From: Chishuiella changwenlii
Lineage (GTDB): Bacteria; Bacteroidota; Bacteroidia; Flavobacteriales; Weeksellaceae
Length of the DNA: 64,000 nt
Assembly (NCBI RefSeq): GCF_900142565.1
Contig: NZ_FRBH01000003.1
Location: forward strand, 186,001 to 250,000
Direction of reading: 5' to 3'
In this document: positions 51,153-60,942 of the stretch, piece by piece
Position numbering within the stretch: the first letter of the stretch is position 1
How the letters are laid out: the number at the start of each line of letters is the position of its first letter
The notes under the pieces: model-generated
Told to the model about the DNA's origin: nothing
Seen by the model: only the letters and a program-made list of their open reading frames with translations
Database searches by the model: none
Program-made: the position numbers and the translations under genes

Positions 51153-52673
51153 TTAAAAGAAAAATCCTAATGATATATCAAAGTAAGAATTATAATCACT
51201 CTTCTTAAAATCTGCGTATTTGTATTTTGTTTCTAAGAAGATAGTGTATTTATCGCTAAGAATATAATTATGTCTATAAGAAAGATTAATATACCAATAA
51301 TTTGAAGTTAAATACTGATAGTTTTGATTCATCATTTCTTCTATAGATTGCTTTTGATAGCTATAATTTGATAACCATTGATTACTCAAATTATTATTTA
51401 CACCAAAATCTACTTTAAAATTGAGAAGCGTTTTATCATTTAATTCATAAAATAAATTAGTATTTAAACCAACAATTATCTTTTTTATAGCTTGTTTAAT
51501 TAATGGATCTGTGTATTTTTCTTCTGATGAAATGTATTTAATGAAAGGAGATAGTGATAAATTTTGAAGTTTTGTATTCTTCATTACATCGAATAAAGAA
51601 GATAATTCCACCACTTTTTCATTATAATGGTAGCGTGTAGCTTCGCCAATTTTTTTATAATTTGATGATGTTTCATTAAAAAATATTCCCTCTGTCCCTT
51701 TTCTATTTCTAAATACTGAAGATAATTTTATTCCTTTAAAAAAAGATAAATTAGGAGTAGAGTAAGAGATATTAAAAGAATATTTATCCTCTGTTAATGT
51801 TGATGATACTAAACTTTGCAAATTGGTTAATATTTTCTCAATAGAACTTGTAGAATAACCTACAGATCCCATTAATCCTTTTTTTGTAGCATTTAAATAA
51901 GCTAACTGAAAGCCATATCCATTACCATCAAAATAAACCCGTTTATTATTATTTCGAAATAAATTACTATAAATTCCTAATCCATTAAAATGATATACTT
52001 CTGGATTTCCTAGTTGATTAAAAAACTTTAATTCGTTTGCTTGACTGTATTTATTAAGCAAAATATTTAATGAAATTATTTTCTCTTTTGTAATTTTAGA
52101 AGAAATTCCAAGTCCAAAATTTAAATCTGAAATTGTATTTTTTGGACGAGGATCTCTATTCCTATATTCCATCAAAGCACGATAGTCAGCTTTTATTCCA
52201 AAATTAAAATTTTTCATTTTTCGGTTATATCCACCTTCTATGTAATATTCTTCTAATGATAAATTTCCACCAATAGAATCTGCCATAACATAAGGGGAAA
52301 TTTTATCATAATCAGAACTTTCGTTCCATTTTACATTATTTCTAGTTCCATTTTTATAGAATACATTTCCCCAAACATAATTCGTAGAATCTATAGAATA
52401 ATTAGAAATAACATGAAAAGATAAATGATCTAAACCATTTCCTTTTTGCTTAATATTATTATTCTCTTTAGTATTATAATACCTTCCGCTTAATGCTGTA
52501 TAATTCTTTCTTTTACTAATAATTTGATCTGCAATACTTGTATTGATAGAATCAAAAAAATGATTAGTCGAAAAATTATTTTGCAGGTACTTCTCTAACG
52601 AATTATTTTGTGCATAAGAACATGTAATGCTGATAAAAAAAAGAAATAATGTGTAATTAAAACGAAAGTTCAT
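51153..52673 (-). CDS. DUF6850-type outer membrane beta-barrel protein
   Basis: 506 aa, signal peptide to SYAQ. The whole chain alternates polar and aromatic residues in beta-strand fashion and ends with aromatic strand FDISLGFFF, typical of an outer membrane barrel. The position after a TonB-dependent receptor and a DUF4876 lipoprotein fits the conserved Bacteroidota trio in which this component is DUF6850. The family name rests partly on that context. Substrate unknown. Confidence 0.72.
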   Translation of the reverse strand: MNFRFNYTLFLFFISITCSYAQNNSLEKYLQNNFSTNHFFDSINTSIADQIISKRKNYTALSGRYYNTKENNNIKQKGNGLDHLSFHVISNYSIDSTNYVWGNVFYKNGTRNNVKWNESSDYDKISPYVMADSIGGNLSLEEYYIEGGYNRKMKNFNFGIKADYRALMEYRNRDPRPKNTISDLNFGLGISSKITKEKIISLNILLNKYSQANELKFFNQLGNPEVYHFNGLGIYSNLFRNNNKRVYFDGNGYGFQLAYLNATKKGLMGSVGYSTSSIEKILTNLQSLVSSTLTEDKYSFNISYSTPNLSFFKGIKLSSVFRNRKGTEGIFFNETSSNYKKIGEATRYHYNEKVVELSSLFDVMKNTKLQNLSLSPFIKYISSEEKYTDPLIKQAIKKIIVGLNTNLFYELNDKTLLNFKVDFGVNNNLSNQWLSNYSYQKQSIEEMMNQNYQYLTSNYWYINLSYRHNYILSDKYTIFLETKYKYADFKKSDYNSYFDISLGFFF

Positions 52674-52686
52674 GTTGTATTTATTT

Positions 52687-53901
52687 CTAATTAAATAAAG
52701 ATGGTTTTACTTGCGCAGAAAAATCTCTTGTTGAGTTATTTGTATCAACCAAAATTTTGTTTCCATTAGTAGAAGTAGACAATGTTTTTCTTCTTACACC
52801 TTTTCCATATCTATTACTATCTCTATCTACAGTTCCGCTGTATGTCCAACCAGCATCTAAAGAAGGAGCAGTAACAATCCATTGAAATTCTGAATTAACA
52901 CTAAGGTTTACAGCATCTATAATCCAATCGTTTGGAATTTTATATGCATCATTACTCATAGGAAAAGTATCTTTTCCAAAAACAAAATCATATTCGTACG
53001 TATAATTATATTGTGCTAAGTATTGACTAATATCCATTCCTTGTGGCATTCTAGCTAAAACATAACTTGTAAAACCTCTGTTATGCATAATCATACTAGA
53101 GAAAACTGGAAGTGTATTTTTTACTGAAGGATTGTCTACATCATCCATATCATCATTATAAATTTCAAAATCAGCCGTTCTTAAATCGATAGAATTAGGA
53201 TTAAGTTCTTTGTGATTGATAGCATCTTCTGCAACAACAATAGATTTACCTGGCGCTATAGGAAAATCTTTACCATTTCCTGGTAACATAATTATAGCAC
53301 CTGCTGTAAAGTCTGTTGCCATAATATTAGGTCTGTATGCTTGTTTTTCTACAGTTAAAAATTCAGACTGAACAATTAATAAACCATCTGCATAAAGTAT
53401 TTCATCAGAATTATTGTAAATTTTGAAATATTTATCTCCATTATATTGTTTTCCTTCAGGAGATAATGTCCCTGTAAAAAATAACTCTTCAAGAATTAAA
53501 TCTCCTTTAGCAACTTTTATAAATAATTGTATCGTTTTATTCTTGTCAGTAGAAGTAATAGCCTCAGAAGAAATATATCCTACAACATCTTCTGTACTTT
53601 CACCTCCATCTAATTGAATTTTTATTTGTCCAGATACAGAAACTTCGTAAGAACCAGTTGGTAAATCTATCGTTAATTCTTTGTTTCCGTTTACTGTGTG
53701 TTCCGAAACTTTACCGGTGTTTAATTCTTTGAAAGTATAATTTAATTGAATAATATCAGCATTCTGAATACCATCTGGTAATTTACTTGTATAGATTACC
53801 GAAGAAGATTTTATAGCTTCATCATCATTATTATTACAAGAGAATAGTAAAAATGCAGATAGTACTGTAAGTATACCGAATCTGCTAAGTAATTTTTGCA
53901 T
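52687..53901 (-). CDS. DUF4876 lipoprotein
   Basis: 404 aa. Lipoprotein signal with LLFSCNNN (Cys ~22). An N-terminal Ig-like domain (~35-130) is followed by the DUF4876 region (LILEELFFTGTLSPEGKQYNGDKYFKIYNNSDE at ~133-165, split across the domain start). Such proteins are the surface or periplasmic partners of TonB-dependent receptors. Gap to the receptor gene is 11 bp and to the DUF6850 gene 13 bp, so all are one operon. Confidence 0.84.
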   Translation of the reverse strand: MQKLLSRFGILTVLSAFLLFSCNNNDDEAIKSSSVIYTSKLPDGIQNADIIQLNYTFKELNTGKVSEHTVNGNKELTIDLPTGSYEVSVSGQIKIQLDGGESTEDVVGYISSEAITSTDKNKTIQLFIKVAKGDLILEELFFTGTLSPEGKQYNGDKYFKIYNNSDEILYADGLLIVQSEFLTVEKQAYRPNIMATDFTAGAIIMLPGNGKDFPIAPGKSIVVAEDAINHKELNPNSIDLRTADFEIYNDDMDDVDNPSVKNTLPVFSSMIMHNRGFTSYVLARMPQGMDISQYLAQYNYTYEYDFVFGKDTFPMSNDAYKIPNDWIIDAVNLSVNSEFQWIVTAPSLDAGWTYSGTVDRDSNRYGKGVRRKTLSTSTNGNKILVDTNNSTRDFSAQVKPSLFN

Positions 53902-53912
53902 AGTATTTATAT

Positions 53913-55802
53913 TTAAAATTTTATATTAAGTTCCATTCCAAAATAAGGGGATGTAAGTCCTCTTCGTCCTAAAGTTTGACCGTTAACGTTGTATTCTTTG
54001 TAGTAGTTTAGTAAGCGATTTACGAACATAGAGACACGAAAGTTTTCATAAAAAACTTTCGACACTTTAAAATTGACATTCATAGAAAAAGGAGTTGTAT
54101 ATTTTCTGAATGCATTATCGTTATAATTTAAAATTAACCACTTTAGAGCTGGATCACTTTTATCAGCTTCTTCGTAATTGTATTGATTTCCAGATGGATC
54201 TACATACGCTATTGGTATACCATTTTTTGGTAAAGATCTAGAAGAAGAGAACCACATAATTTGTACAGAAGTAGAAAACTCTAACTTAAGAACAGGAATA
54301 TAAGTATCTCCCATAATATTGGTATTAAAACGTTCTCCTTCAGTTCCATCATCATTTAAATAAAGACCTAAATAAGGTGTTGGTTTTCCATTAATAATGA
54401 TTTTATCATTTCTATCGTATACAGGAAGACTATTGGTATATTTCGTTTTAAACCAAGCACCATTAACTGTAAGTCGAGTATTAATAATAGAAAACCTTTT
54501 TGTACTCATTTGGAATTCAATTCCAGTTTTATCTAATACACTACCGTTTGCTTGTTTAGTATAAGTTCCTAATTCATTTATAGTTTCAGAAGGTAAATCT
54601 TCCACATTAGGTGCTTGATTAATTGCTGTATGATCTATAGCTGAAGTAGAAAATTTTCTATATGTATAGCGGTTATAACCTTTCATATTTCTAAAACCAG
54701 AGCTCATTCTTTCTTGGAAATAAGTAAAAGAGAAATTGGTTCCTTTGTATTCTAAATCAGTTCTAATTTCCCATTTTTTATTTACAGCTGGTTTTAATGC
54801 GTAATTAGTATTATCTAATACATACGTTTTTAAATGAATTCTTCTGTATGCAGGATTATCATGATAATAATTAAGCTGTACAAAATCTACATACGTATTT
54901 TCTGGATACAACATATTTAGAGTAGGCATTTTTGTATTTACCCCATATCCTGCAGTAAAGTCAATTTTTAGAGGATTATTATTGATGTAAATATTAGGTA
55001 ATTTCCATTGGAAATTAATTCGAGGATCAAAATAATACTGCTTACTAATGGTATATTTTTTATCAATACCAGGCGATGTAATGCTTCTTAATCCAGCTAA
55101 AAACTCAAACTGATGTTGTTCTATTTTAAATTTCTTATTTGTTTCTACGAAAAATGATAAATCCTGAATTGCAGGTATTTCTTTATAAGATCTTGTTCGA
55201 GTATTCATATCCTCACTAGGAGGAAGTAGAGGATCATAAACTTGTCCATCACCATTATTTTTTGCATATTTCCATTCTGCTCCAGCTCTAGCGTTAATCC
55301 ATTTTAAATCAAAATTCCCAATTAATTTTAGATATAAATCGATTGGTTTACCATCTACTTTTAAATCTGAAATATATTTTGGTTGAAGAAAAACACCATA
55401 AGATTCTCCTTCTTCTTTTGTGTTAGGAATTGCTTTAGCAGAACTTAACTGTACAAGTTTAGATTGTTTTATTTGATCAAATTGTTGAGAAATTCCAGAA
55501 TAGAAATTTAAACTTTTTAGAAATTTACTTTCTTTAAAAATCCAATCTAGTGTACTAGAAATAGCAATATCATTATAAGAAGATTTATAACTGTCAGTTA
55601 ATGCGTATGAATTATCAGGATCTGTTTTTTCATTATCAATAGAACCAGTATAATCTAAATTTAAATTCCAATCTATAGTAGATTTATCATTGTCCCATTT
55701 TTTGTAAGAACGGAAAGAGGCTGTAATTCTTTTATAATTTTCAAAATCATTTACAGGATCTGGTTTAGCATTAAGAAAATCAACCCCGAAATTTAAATTC
55801 AA
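53913..55802 (-). pseudogene. TonB-dependent receptor, C-terminal barrel part (after frameshift)
   Basis: 629-codon frame that starts with a TTG, not a credible start. It reads NLNFGVDFLNAKPDPVNDF... through a typical TonB receptor barrel to an aromatic C-terminus (GLTSPYFGMELNIKF). It joins in one base step to the upstream 294-codon frame: restoring one A in the A run at 55807-55810 (minus strand) gives ELKNNLNLNFGVD in a single frame. The full receptor would be ~920 aa. Either a true inactivating mutation or a homopolymer sequencing error. Confidence 0.8.
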
Positions 55803-56683
55803 ATTATTTTAAGTTCTATTCCTTTACCTAGATAAAACATTTTGCTGTAAGCATCTGCTTTAAAACGACCTTCTAAATTTGATTGTCCTCTTTTTCGGAT
55901 AATTTTAACCAATCCACTTGTTAAATCACCATATTCCACAGATGGAATACCTCTTACAATTTCAACACGTTCTATTTGATCAGTAGATATTGCGCGCATA
56001 TCAACACCTTTTGCAACACTGCTTCTTCTAGCATCCGAAGCCCCTATGTTATTACCAGAATTAATGGAAAGAGATGAGCCAGCAGTATACTGTAAATTAG
56101 CATTTACATTCTTGGGGATATTATCTACAATAAAACTTGTTCCTAAAGAAGAGATTGTATAATTTTCTTGAGAATCTGCAATTCCAGTTTCTCTTAATTT
56201 TATACTATTGGTACGATTAAAAATAGGGTCAATAGAGCTTCGTCCAGGTAATAACTCTAACAAATCTGTAAAGCTAGACGGCTGTAAATGCTGCATTGCT
56301 TTTTGATCTATTATAGAAGTACTTGTTAAACCTTTCGATTCTTTTGCTGTAAGTACAATTTCGTTTAACTCGTTTATTTTAGTTTCTACTTCGTACTTCT
56401 TTTTTAGATTAGAAGTAAGGTAGATACCTTCTTTAATTGTATTAATCTTAATAGATTCTATTAAAATTGAGTAATTATCGTTTTGTAAATGATCAATTTT
56501 TAAGATTCCATTCTTATTGGTATAACCAATAATCTTATTATTTAGAGGAGATGTAACAGTTATTTGTATACCAGAAACCAAAGAATCATTTTCATTCTCT
56601 AGTTCAATTTCTAGAGAATAATTCTGTGCATTTACTGAAAAAGATAATGAAGTAAAGAGAATAATGTAAAAACAAAATTTCAT
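55799..56683 (-). pseudogene. TonB-dependent receptor, N-terminal part (plug domain)
   Basis: 294 codons from ATG 56683. Signal peptide (SFSVNAQ), a carboxypeptidase-like regulatory domain (~20-100), then the plug: FTDLLELLPGRSSIDPIF and VEIVRGIPSVEYGDLTSGLVKI (TonB-receptor plug signature). It stops at 55799 just where the barrel should begin. On its own it could not form a transporter. Iron, zinc or another scarce nutrient is the usual cargo; which one is not readable here. Confidence 0.85.
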
Positions 56684-56703
56684 TTATGTTTTATTAATTT
56701 CTG

Positions 56704-56711
56704 CAAAACTA
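56704..56711 (-). promoter_or_regulatory. -7 box of the TonB receptor operon
   Basis: CAAAACTA reads TAGTTTTG on the minus strand, 20 bp before the start. Just upstream lies ATTTAGATT on the minus strand, resembling half of a flavobacterial Fur box; no clear second half. Confidence 0.45.
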
Positions 56712-56798
56712 CATCTTATTTTAATTTAATCTAAATAAAATTAAATGATATATGTTGTTGTTTTAACATTAAAAATAAATAAAACATGAATCATTAAA

Positions 56799-56832
56799 TC
56801 TACGAATGCGAGCAATTGCTCGCATTCGTAGA
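56799..56832 (-). terminator. 34-bp perfect palindrome, probable terminator
   Basis: Perfect inverted repeat, TCTACGAATGCGAGC arm with an AATT centre, starting 5 bp past the stop codon of the 447-aa surface protein. The following T stretch is weak (ATTTAATG), so other roles such as a protein-binding palindrome remain possible. Confidence 0.6.
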
Positions 56833-56837
56833 ATAGG

Positions 56838-58181
56838 TTAGTATAACCTTTGTATAGAAAGATATAATCTTCTAATATCATCAGAAGTTGAAGTAGTATT
56901 GTTATTATCTACATTCATAAAATAATAAACTCTATACCATTTGTCGTCCAAATTGATATCCATTGTTAACACTTCTTGGTTGTTAACACCCGTATTGGTA
57001 ATTTCATTTTGTGGATTGTTGATTGTTCCATTCGAACCAAAATTGGAATAAATACCATTATCTAAGTTAACCCAACCACCACCTCCAGGAGCAGATGAAC
57101 CAGAACCTGCAGCAGATAAAACGATATTAGCACCATTAAATCTATCAACATTTGTTAAAGCTGCAAACCAAAATTTTACTGGTTGTTGACTAACATTAAC
57201 TAATCTAGGATTAAAACTTACGGTTCCTGTTCCAGCATTTGCATTAGCGGTAAAGTAGCCATCTAATCTAAGTTTACCACCTAATATTGGGAGTTGATTA
57301 TCTGCACTAACATTAGAGTTTAACCAATTAGAATTTATTGTACCATTTGCTCCACCCGCACCAATACTGGCAGGAATATTATCCGCTTTGTAATAAACTA
57401 GTTCTCCAAGTTTTACATCGTCTCCAATACCAACAACTGCATCACAAGTTTGTCCACCAATTGAGATAGGGAAAGTAGTTGTTTCTGGACTAGAAACTGT
57501 AGGAATACCCGTTACAGTATAATTTAAAACACCAGAACCTTTTTCAAAATTACCTGAATTTAAAGTTGCTGTTAAACCATTTATAGGGCCTATAGATTTA
57601 GAAGTATAAATACCTCCATTTCCTCCTGTGTAAGGTATTGTTAATATTCCATTGTATGTTGTTCCTGCTGTATATGATTTTGGAGATAAAGCGACATCAG
57701 TACAATTTATAGAGCCAATTGTTCCATTAATAAGAGAATTTCCTCCAAGTGTTTTCCATTCTGTACCATTCCAAAAAACATAACCATTATAATCAAAAGT
57801 AGGTTCTGTTCCAAGATTATAAACCAGCAATCCCGTAGCAGGAGATTTTATAGTTGCAACATCTAGGCTAGATGTTAAGGCGACTTGTGGAGCTAAAAAC
57901 CCTTTTTTATTACCAGGTTGAAGTTGATTAACGTTAAGTTCTAAAATAGCAGAAGAGGTAGGTATTGCTCCAATTCCTACACTTCCATTTGGCATTACAA
58001 TAAAATCATCAGATTGTTGTTCTAAAGTTGGAACTCCGGTAGTTGCATTTGTAGTAGCTGAAGTAGATTTTCCATCTACATGAAATAATCCTTGAGGATT
58101 TTCGGTATTAATTCCTACTTGTCCAAATGTAAAATTGTTTAATATTAATGATAGGATTAAAAGTATATATAATTTTTTCAT
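56838..58181 (-). CDS. Secreted surface protein with VGINT head and 'NG-x-W' motif
   Basis: 447 aa, signal peptide to TFGQ. Begins VGINTENPQGLFHVDG, then SVGIG, LELN and KGFLAPQVALTS, the standard head seen in many Bacteroidota surface proteins (trimeric tail-fibre-like heads). Then ATGLLVYNLG...YVFWNGTEWKTLGG (~115-143), shared with the proteins at 48755 and 49337. The C-terminal half (~150-447) is Gly/Asn/Thr-rich and probably all-beta. No T9SS domain seen. Single gene. Confidence 0.72.
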   Translation of the reverse strand: MKKLYILLILSLILNNFTFGQVGINTENPQGLFHVDGKSTSATTNATTGVPTLEQQSDDFIVMPNGSVGIGAIPTSSAILELNVNQLQPGNKKGFLAPQVALTSSLDVATIKSPATGLLVYNLGTEPTFDYNGYVFWNGTEWKTLGGNSLINGTIGSINCTDVALSPKSYTAGTTYNGILTIPYTGGNGGIYTSKSIGPINGLTATLNSGNFEKGSGVLNYTVTGIPTVSSPETTTFPISIGGQTCDAVVGIGDDVKLGELVYYKADNIPASIGAGGANGTINSNWLNSNVSADNQLPILGGKLRLDGYFTANANAGTGTVSFNPRLVNVSQQPVKFWFAALTNVDRFNGANIVLSAAGSGSSAPGGGGWVNLDNGIYSNFGSNGTINNPQNEITNTGVNNQEVLTMDINLDDKWYRVYYFMNVDNNNTTSTSDDIRRLYLSIQRLY

Positions 58182-58490
58182 TTTGTTTTTAATTAGTTAT
58201 TTTATAATTTATTTAAAGCTTTTATAAAAAATAGGCGGACCACGTAAAATGTCATTATTGTTTTTATTTTTCATGTATGTTTGTATGCGAGGTGATAATA
58301 ATTAATCGAGATGAGTAATTATTTTTTCGATTTGTTGTGAGACAAATCTATTAATACTAATAATGGGTTTTGAATTGTTTATTAATGATTTACTGTAAAC
58401 TATTCAAATTAGTTAATTAATTGTATTTAAATGATTTGACCTAATAAAATACCGTAATTTATTATGGTATAGAAATATGAAATTTACTTT
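58182..58490. other. Divergent intergenic region
   Basis: 309 bp between the surface protein gene and the AraC gene. Only the operator-like dyad at 58449-58470 stands out. Confidence 0.55.
58449..58470 (+). promoter_or_regulatory. Operator-like dyad upstream of the araC-type gene
   Basis: ATACCGTAAT-TT-ATTATGGTAT, 10-bp arms with one mismatch, ending 20 bp before ATG 58491. Candidate autoregulatory site. Confidence 0.45.
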
Positions 58491-59456
58491 ATGAATAATA
58501 GTAACATTAGAGAGGAGAAAATTCTTCAATTAAAAAGAGAAATGATCACAAAATATGTTTACTTAATGGTAAGCATCTTTATTTGTTATTTGTGCTATTT
58601 TATATTTTTTCTGAAAAATACATTTATGCAGTATTATGTATTAGGAGGTCTTTTGGGAATAATAATAGGATGGATTATTTTAAAAAATAGAATTGGAATA
58701 AAACAATTAGTTGGAGGATATTTATTAATAGCACCTTTGTATGTATTTACAATAGTTCTTGTATTTTGGGAATATTCTGTTACTAATTTTGTTTGGTTAA
58801 TTCCTATACCTATAGGAGCCTATGTATTCTTTTCATCGAAAGAAGTGGTTTATTATAGTTTATATGCACTAATAATAATTATTGCAGCTTCTATACTTGC
58901 TAATCATTTACCAATACCAACAATAATAGCATCTAAAGAGCAAATAAAAATGTCAGATATATTTCTATTTATTTCTAATGTTATCATAGCAAGTCATTTT
59001 ATGCTTTATAAAGATAAAGTTAGAAGCCTACAGATTATTGATAAATTAGAAAAACAAGAAAAAATAGAATTACCAGTTTCATTAGATCCAAAAGCATTGG
59101 AACATTATAAAAGTTTGTTCGATAAGATAGAGGTATTAATGAAAGAAGAACAAATCTTTAAACAGAAAGATTTAAGTGTAACTAGTTTAAGTGCATTATT
59201 AAAAGTTAGTACAAGTTATATTTCTAGAGCAATTAGATACTCGGATTATTCTAATTTTAATAGTTACTTAAATTTTTATAGAATAGAGTTTGTTGTAGAA
59301 CTTTTACATGCTGTAGATTTAGAGAAAGTGACATTACAGTATGTTTATACAGAAGCAGGATATAAAAATCAGTCCACTTTTAATAATGCTTTTAAAAGTT
59401 TTAAAGGAGTAACACCGTCAGAGTACATTCAAAACCTTGAAGATTATTCAAAATAA
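58491..59456 (+). CDS. Membrane-bound AraC-family regulator
   Basis: 321 aa. About six membrane helices in the first ~175 residues, then an AraC-type DNA-binding domain (~220-315: LSVTSLSALLKVSTSYISRAIRY ... LQYVYTEAGYKNQSTFNNAFKSFKGVTPSEYIQ). It is divergent from the surface-protein gene, a possible target. A second membrane AraC regulator of related layout lies at 23654 but is not a close copy. Confidence 0.86.
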   Translation: MNNSNIREEKILQLKREMITKYVYLMVSIFICYLCYFIFFLKNTFMQYYVLGGLLGIIIGWIILKNRIGIKQLVGGYLLIAPLYVFTIVLVFWEYSVTNFVWLIPIPIGAYVFFSSKEVVYYSLYALIIIIAASILANHLPIPTIIASKEQIKMSDIFLFISNVIIASHFMLYKDKVRSLQIIDKLEKQEKIELPVSLDPKALEHYKSLFDKIEVLMKEEQIFKQKDLSVTSLSALLKVSTSYISRAIRYSDYSNFNSYLNFYRIEFVVELLHAVDLEKVTLQYVYTEAGYKNQSTFNNAFKSFKGVTPSEYIQNLEDYSK

Positions 59457-59467
59457 TATAAACTAAA

Positions 59468-59491
59468 AAAGCTCTATTTAAATAGAGCTTT
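59468..59491. terminator. Bidirectional terminator
   Basis: Perfect 24-bp palindrome AAAGCTCTATTT / AAATAGAGCTTT between convergent genes. Confidence 0.85.
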
Positions 59492-59519
59492 ATGTTTTTA
59501 TGAATAGAATTGTAATGCT

Positions 59520-60878
59520 TTATACAAAAGCACTAAATCCAGTAATTGATCGTCCTACGATAAGAGAATTAATTTCTTTTGTTCCCTCGTAACTATAAAT
59601 CGCTTCCGAATCTGCAACAAAACGAGCAACATCATGTTCTAAGAGAATTCCATTTCCACCTAAAACTTCTCTTGCTCTAGAAACGACATCTCTTGTACGC
59701 ATCGTACAAAATACTTTTGCCAAAGAAGCATGTTCATCTTTTAAAATACCTTCATCTTGCATTTCAGATAATCTAAAAACAAGTGTTTGCATAGCTGTTA
59801 AATTAGATAACATTTCTACTAAATGTCCTTGTATCATTTGATAAGAAGCAATTGGTTTTCCAAACTGTTCACGTTTTCTAGTGTAATCAAGCGCACTTTC
59901 ATAAGCACCTCTTGCACAACCAGTCGCCATCCAAGCAACACCAGCTCTTGTCATTTGTAATACTTTTGCAGTATCTTTAAAAGAATTGGCATTTTGTAAT
60001 CTATTTTCTTCAGAAATAATACAATCTTTTAATGTAATTAAACCATTCTGAACAATACGAAGAGCCATTTTTCCTTTAATTTTTTCTACAGAAAAACCAG
60101 GATTATCTTTTTCAACAATAAATCCTTTTACTTCGCCATCATCTAAATCCTTTGCCCATATAATTATAACATCAGCAAAAGTTGCATTTCCAATCCATTT
60201 TTTCTGACCGTTTAAAACCCATCCATCATCAGTTTTTTTACAAGTAGTTGTTAATCCACCAGCAGCACCAGAACCAACTTCAGGTTCAGTTAATCCAAAT
60301 GCACCAATTTTATCAAATTTTTGCATTTGTGGAAGCCATTTTTGTTTTTGTTCTTCCGAACCACAGATATAAATAGACCCCATAGATAGACCAGATTGCA
60401 CACCAAAGAAAGTAGCAATAGAAGCATCAACTCTTGCCATTTCCATAGCTAAAACACCCTCCATAATAAAAGGCAGATTTGGGCAACCATAACCATCGTA
60501 GGTTACACCAGAAATATTTAGTTCTCTAAATTTATCAATTAATTCGAAAGGGAATTGGTCACGAAGCCAGTAATCATTTACAATTGGTCTAACTTCTTTT
60601 TCCATAAATGCTCTAACTTTAAGTTGTAGTGCACGTTGTTCGGGACTTAAAGTATGGAAAACATCATAAAAATCACCATCGATAGGAGGTAACTCTTTTT
60701 TCTTTTTATCTGAGTTCAACATTTTTGATAAACCCTGTAGTTGTTTATCATCAAGTTTAGAAAAGCTGTTCATTAATAATGGAAGATCAACTTTTTTTGA
60801 TATTGCACTTAATTGCTCTAAATCTACTGATTTCAGTAAACGAATAATATTTTTTAAATTAGAAAATGCTCTTGACAT
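59520..60878 (-). CDS. Acyl-CoA dehydrogenase, glutaryl-CoA dehydrogenase-like, with N-terminal extension
   Basis: 452 aa. Acyl-CoA dehydrogenase core from ~residue 75: FGLTEPEVGSG (FAD/substrate binding), RKREQFGKPIASYQ and catalytic Glu in AIYSYEGTKEIN (~435). The best resemblance is to glutaryl-CoA dehydrogenase (lysine/tryptophan degradation). The first ~65 residues are an extra helical segment (FSNLKNIIRLLKSVDLEQLSAISKK) not in the standard family. FAD-dependent oxidation of acyl-CoA in the cytoplasm. 64 bp after tdh and probably co-transcribed. Confidence 0.86.
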   Translation of the reverse strand: MSRAFSNLKNIIRLLKSVDLEQLSAISKKVDLPLLMNSFSKLDDKQLQGLSKMLNSDKKKKELPPIDGDFYDVFHTLSPEQRALQLKVRAFMEKEVRPIVNDYWLRDQFPFELIDKFRELNISGVTYDGYGCPNLPFIMEGVLAMEMARVDASIATFFGVQSGLSMGSIYICGSEEQKQKWLPQMQKFDKIGAFGLTEPEVGSGAAGGLTTTCKKTDDGWVLNGQKKWIGNATFADVIIIWAKDLDDGEVKGFIVEKDNPGFSVEKIKGKMALRIVQNGLITLKDCIISEENRLQNANSFKDTAKVLQMTRAGVAWMATGCARGAYESALDYTRKREQFGKPIASYQMIQGHLVEMLSNLTAMQTLVFRLSEMQDEGILKDEHASLAKVFCTMRTRDVVSRAREVLGGNGILLEHDVARFVADSEAIYSYEGTKEINSLIVGRSITGFSAFV

Positions 60879-60942
60879 AATTAGTGATTTTATTCAAAAA
60901 TTAGCAAAGAGCATTCCTAAAATATTATATTATGGTAAAATA

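Noticed and set aside
55799-55813. Programmed -1 frameshift in the TonB receptor
   Set aside because: No X-XXY-YYZ slippery heptamer in the reading frame and no strong downstream structure seen; a mutation or sequencing error is simpler.
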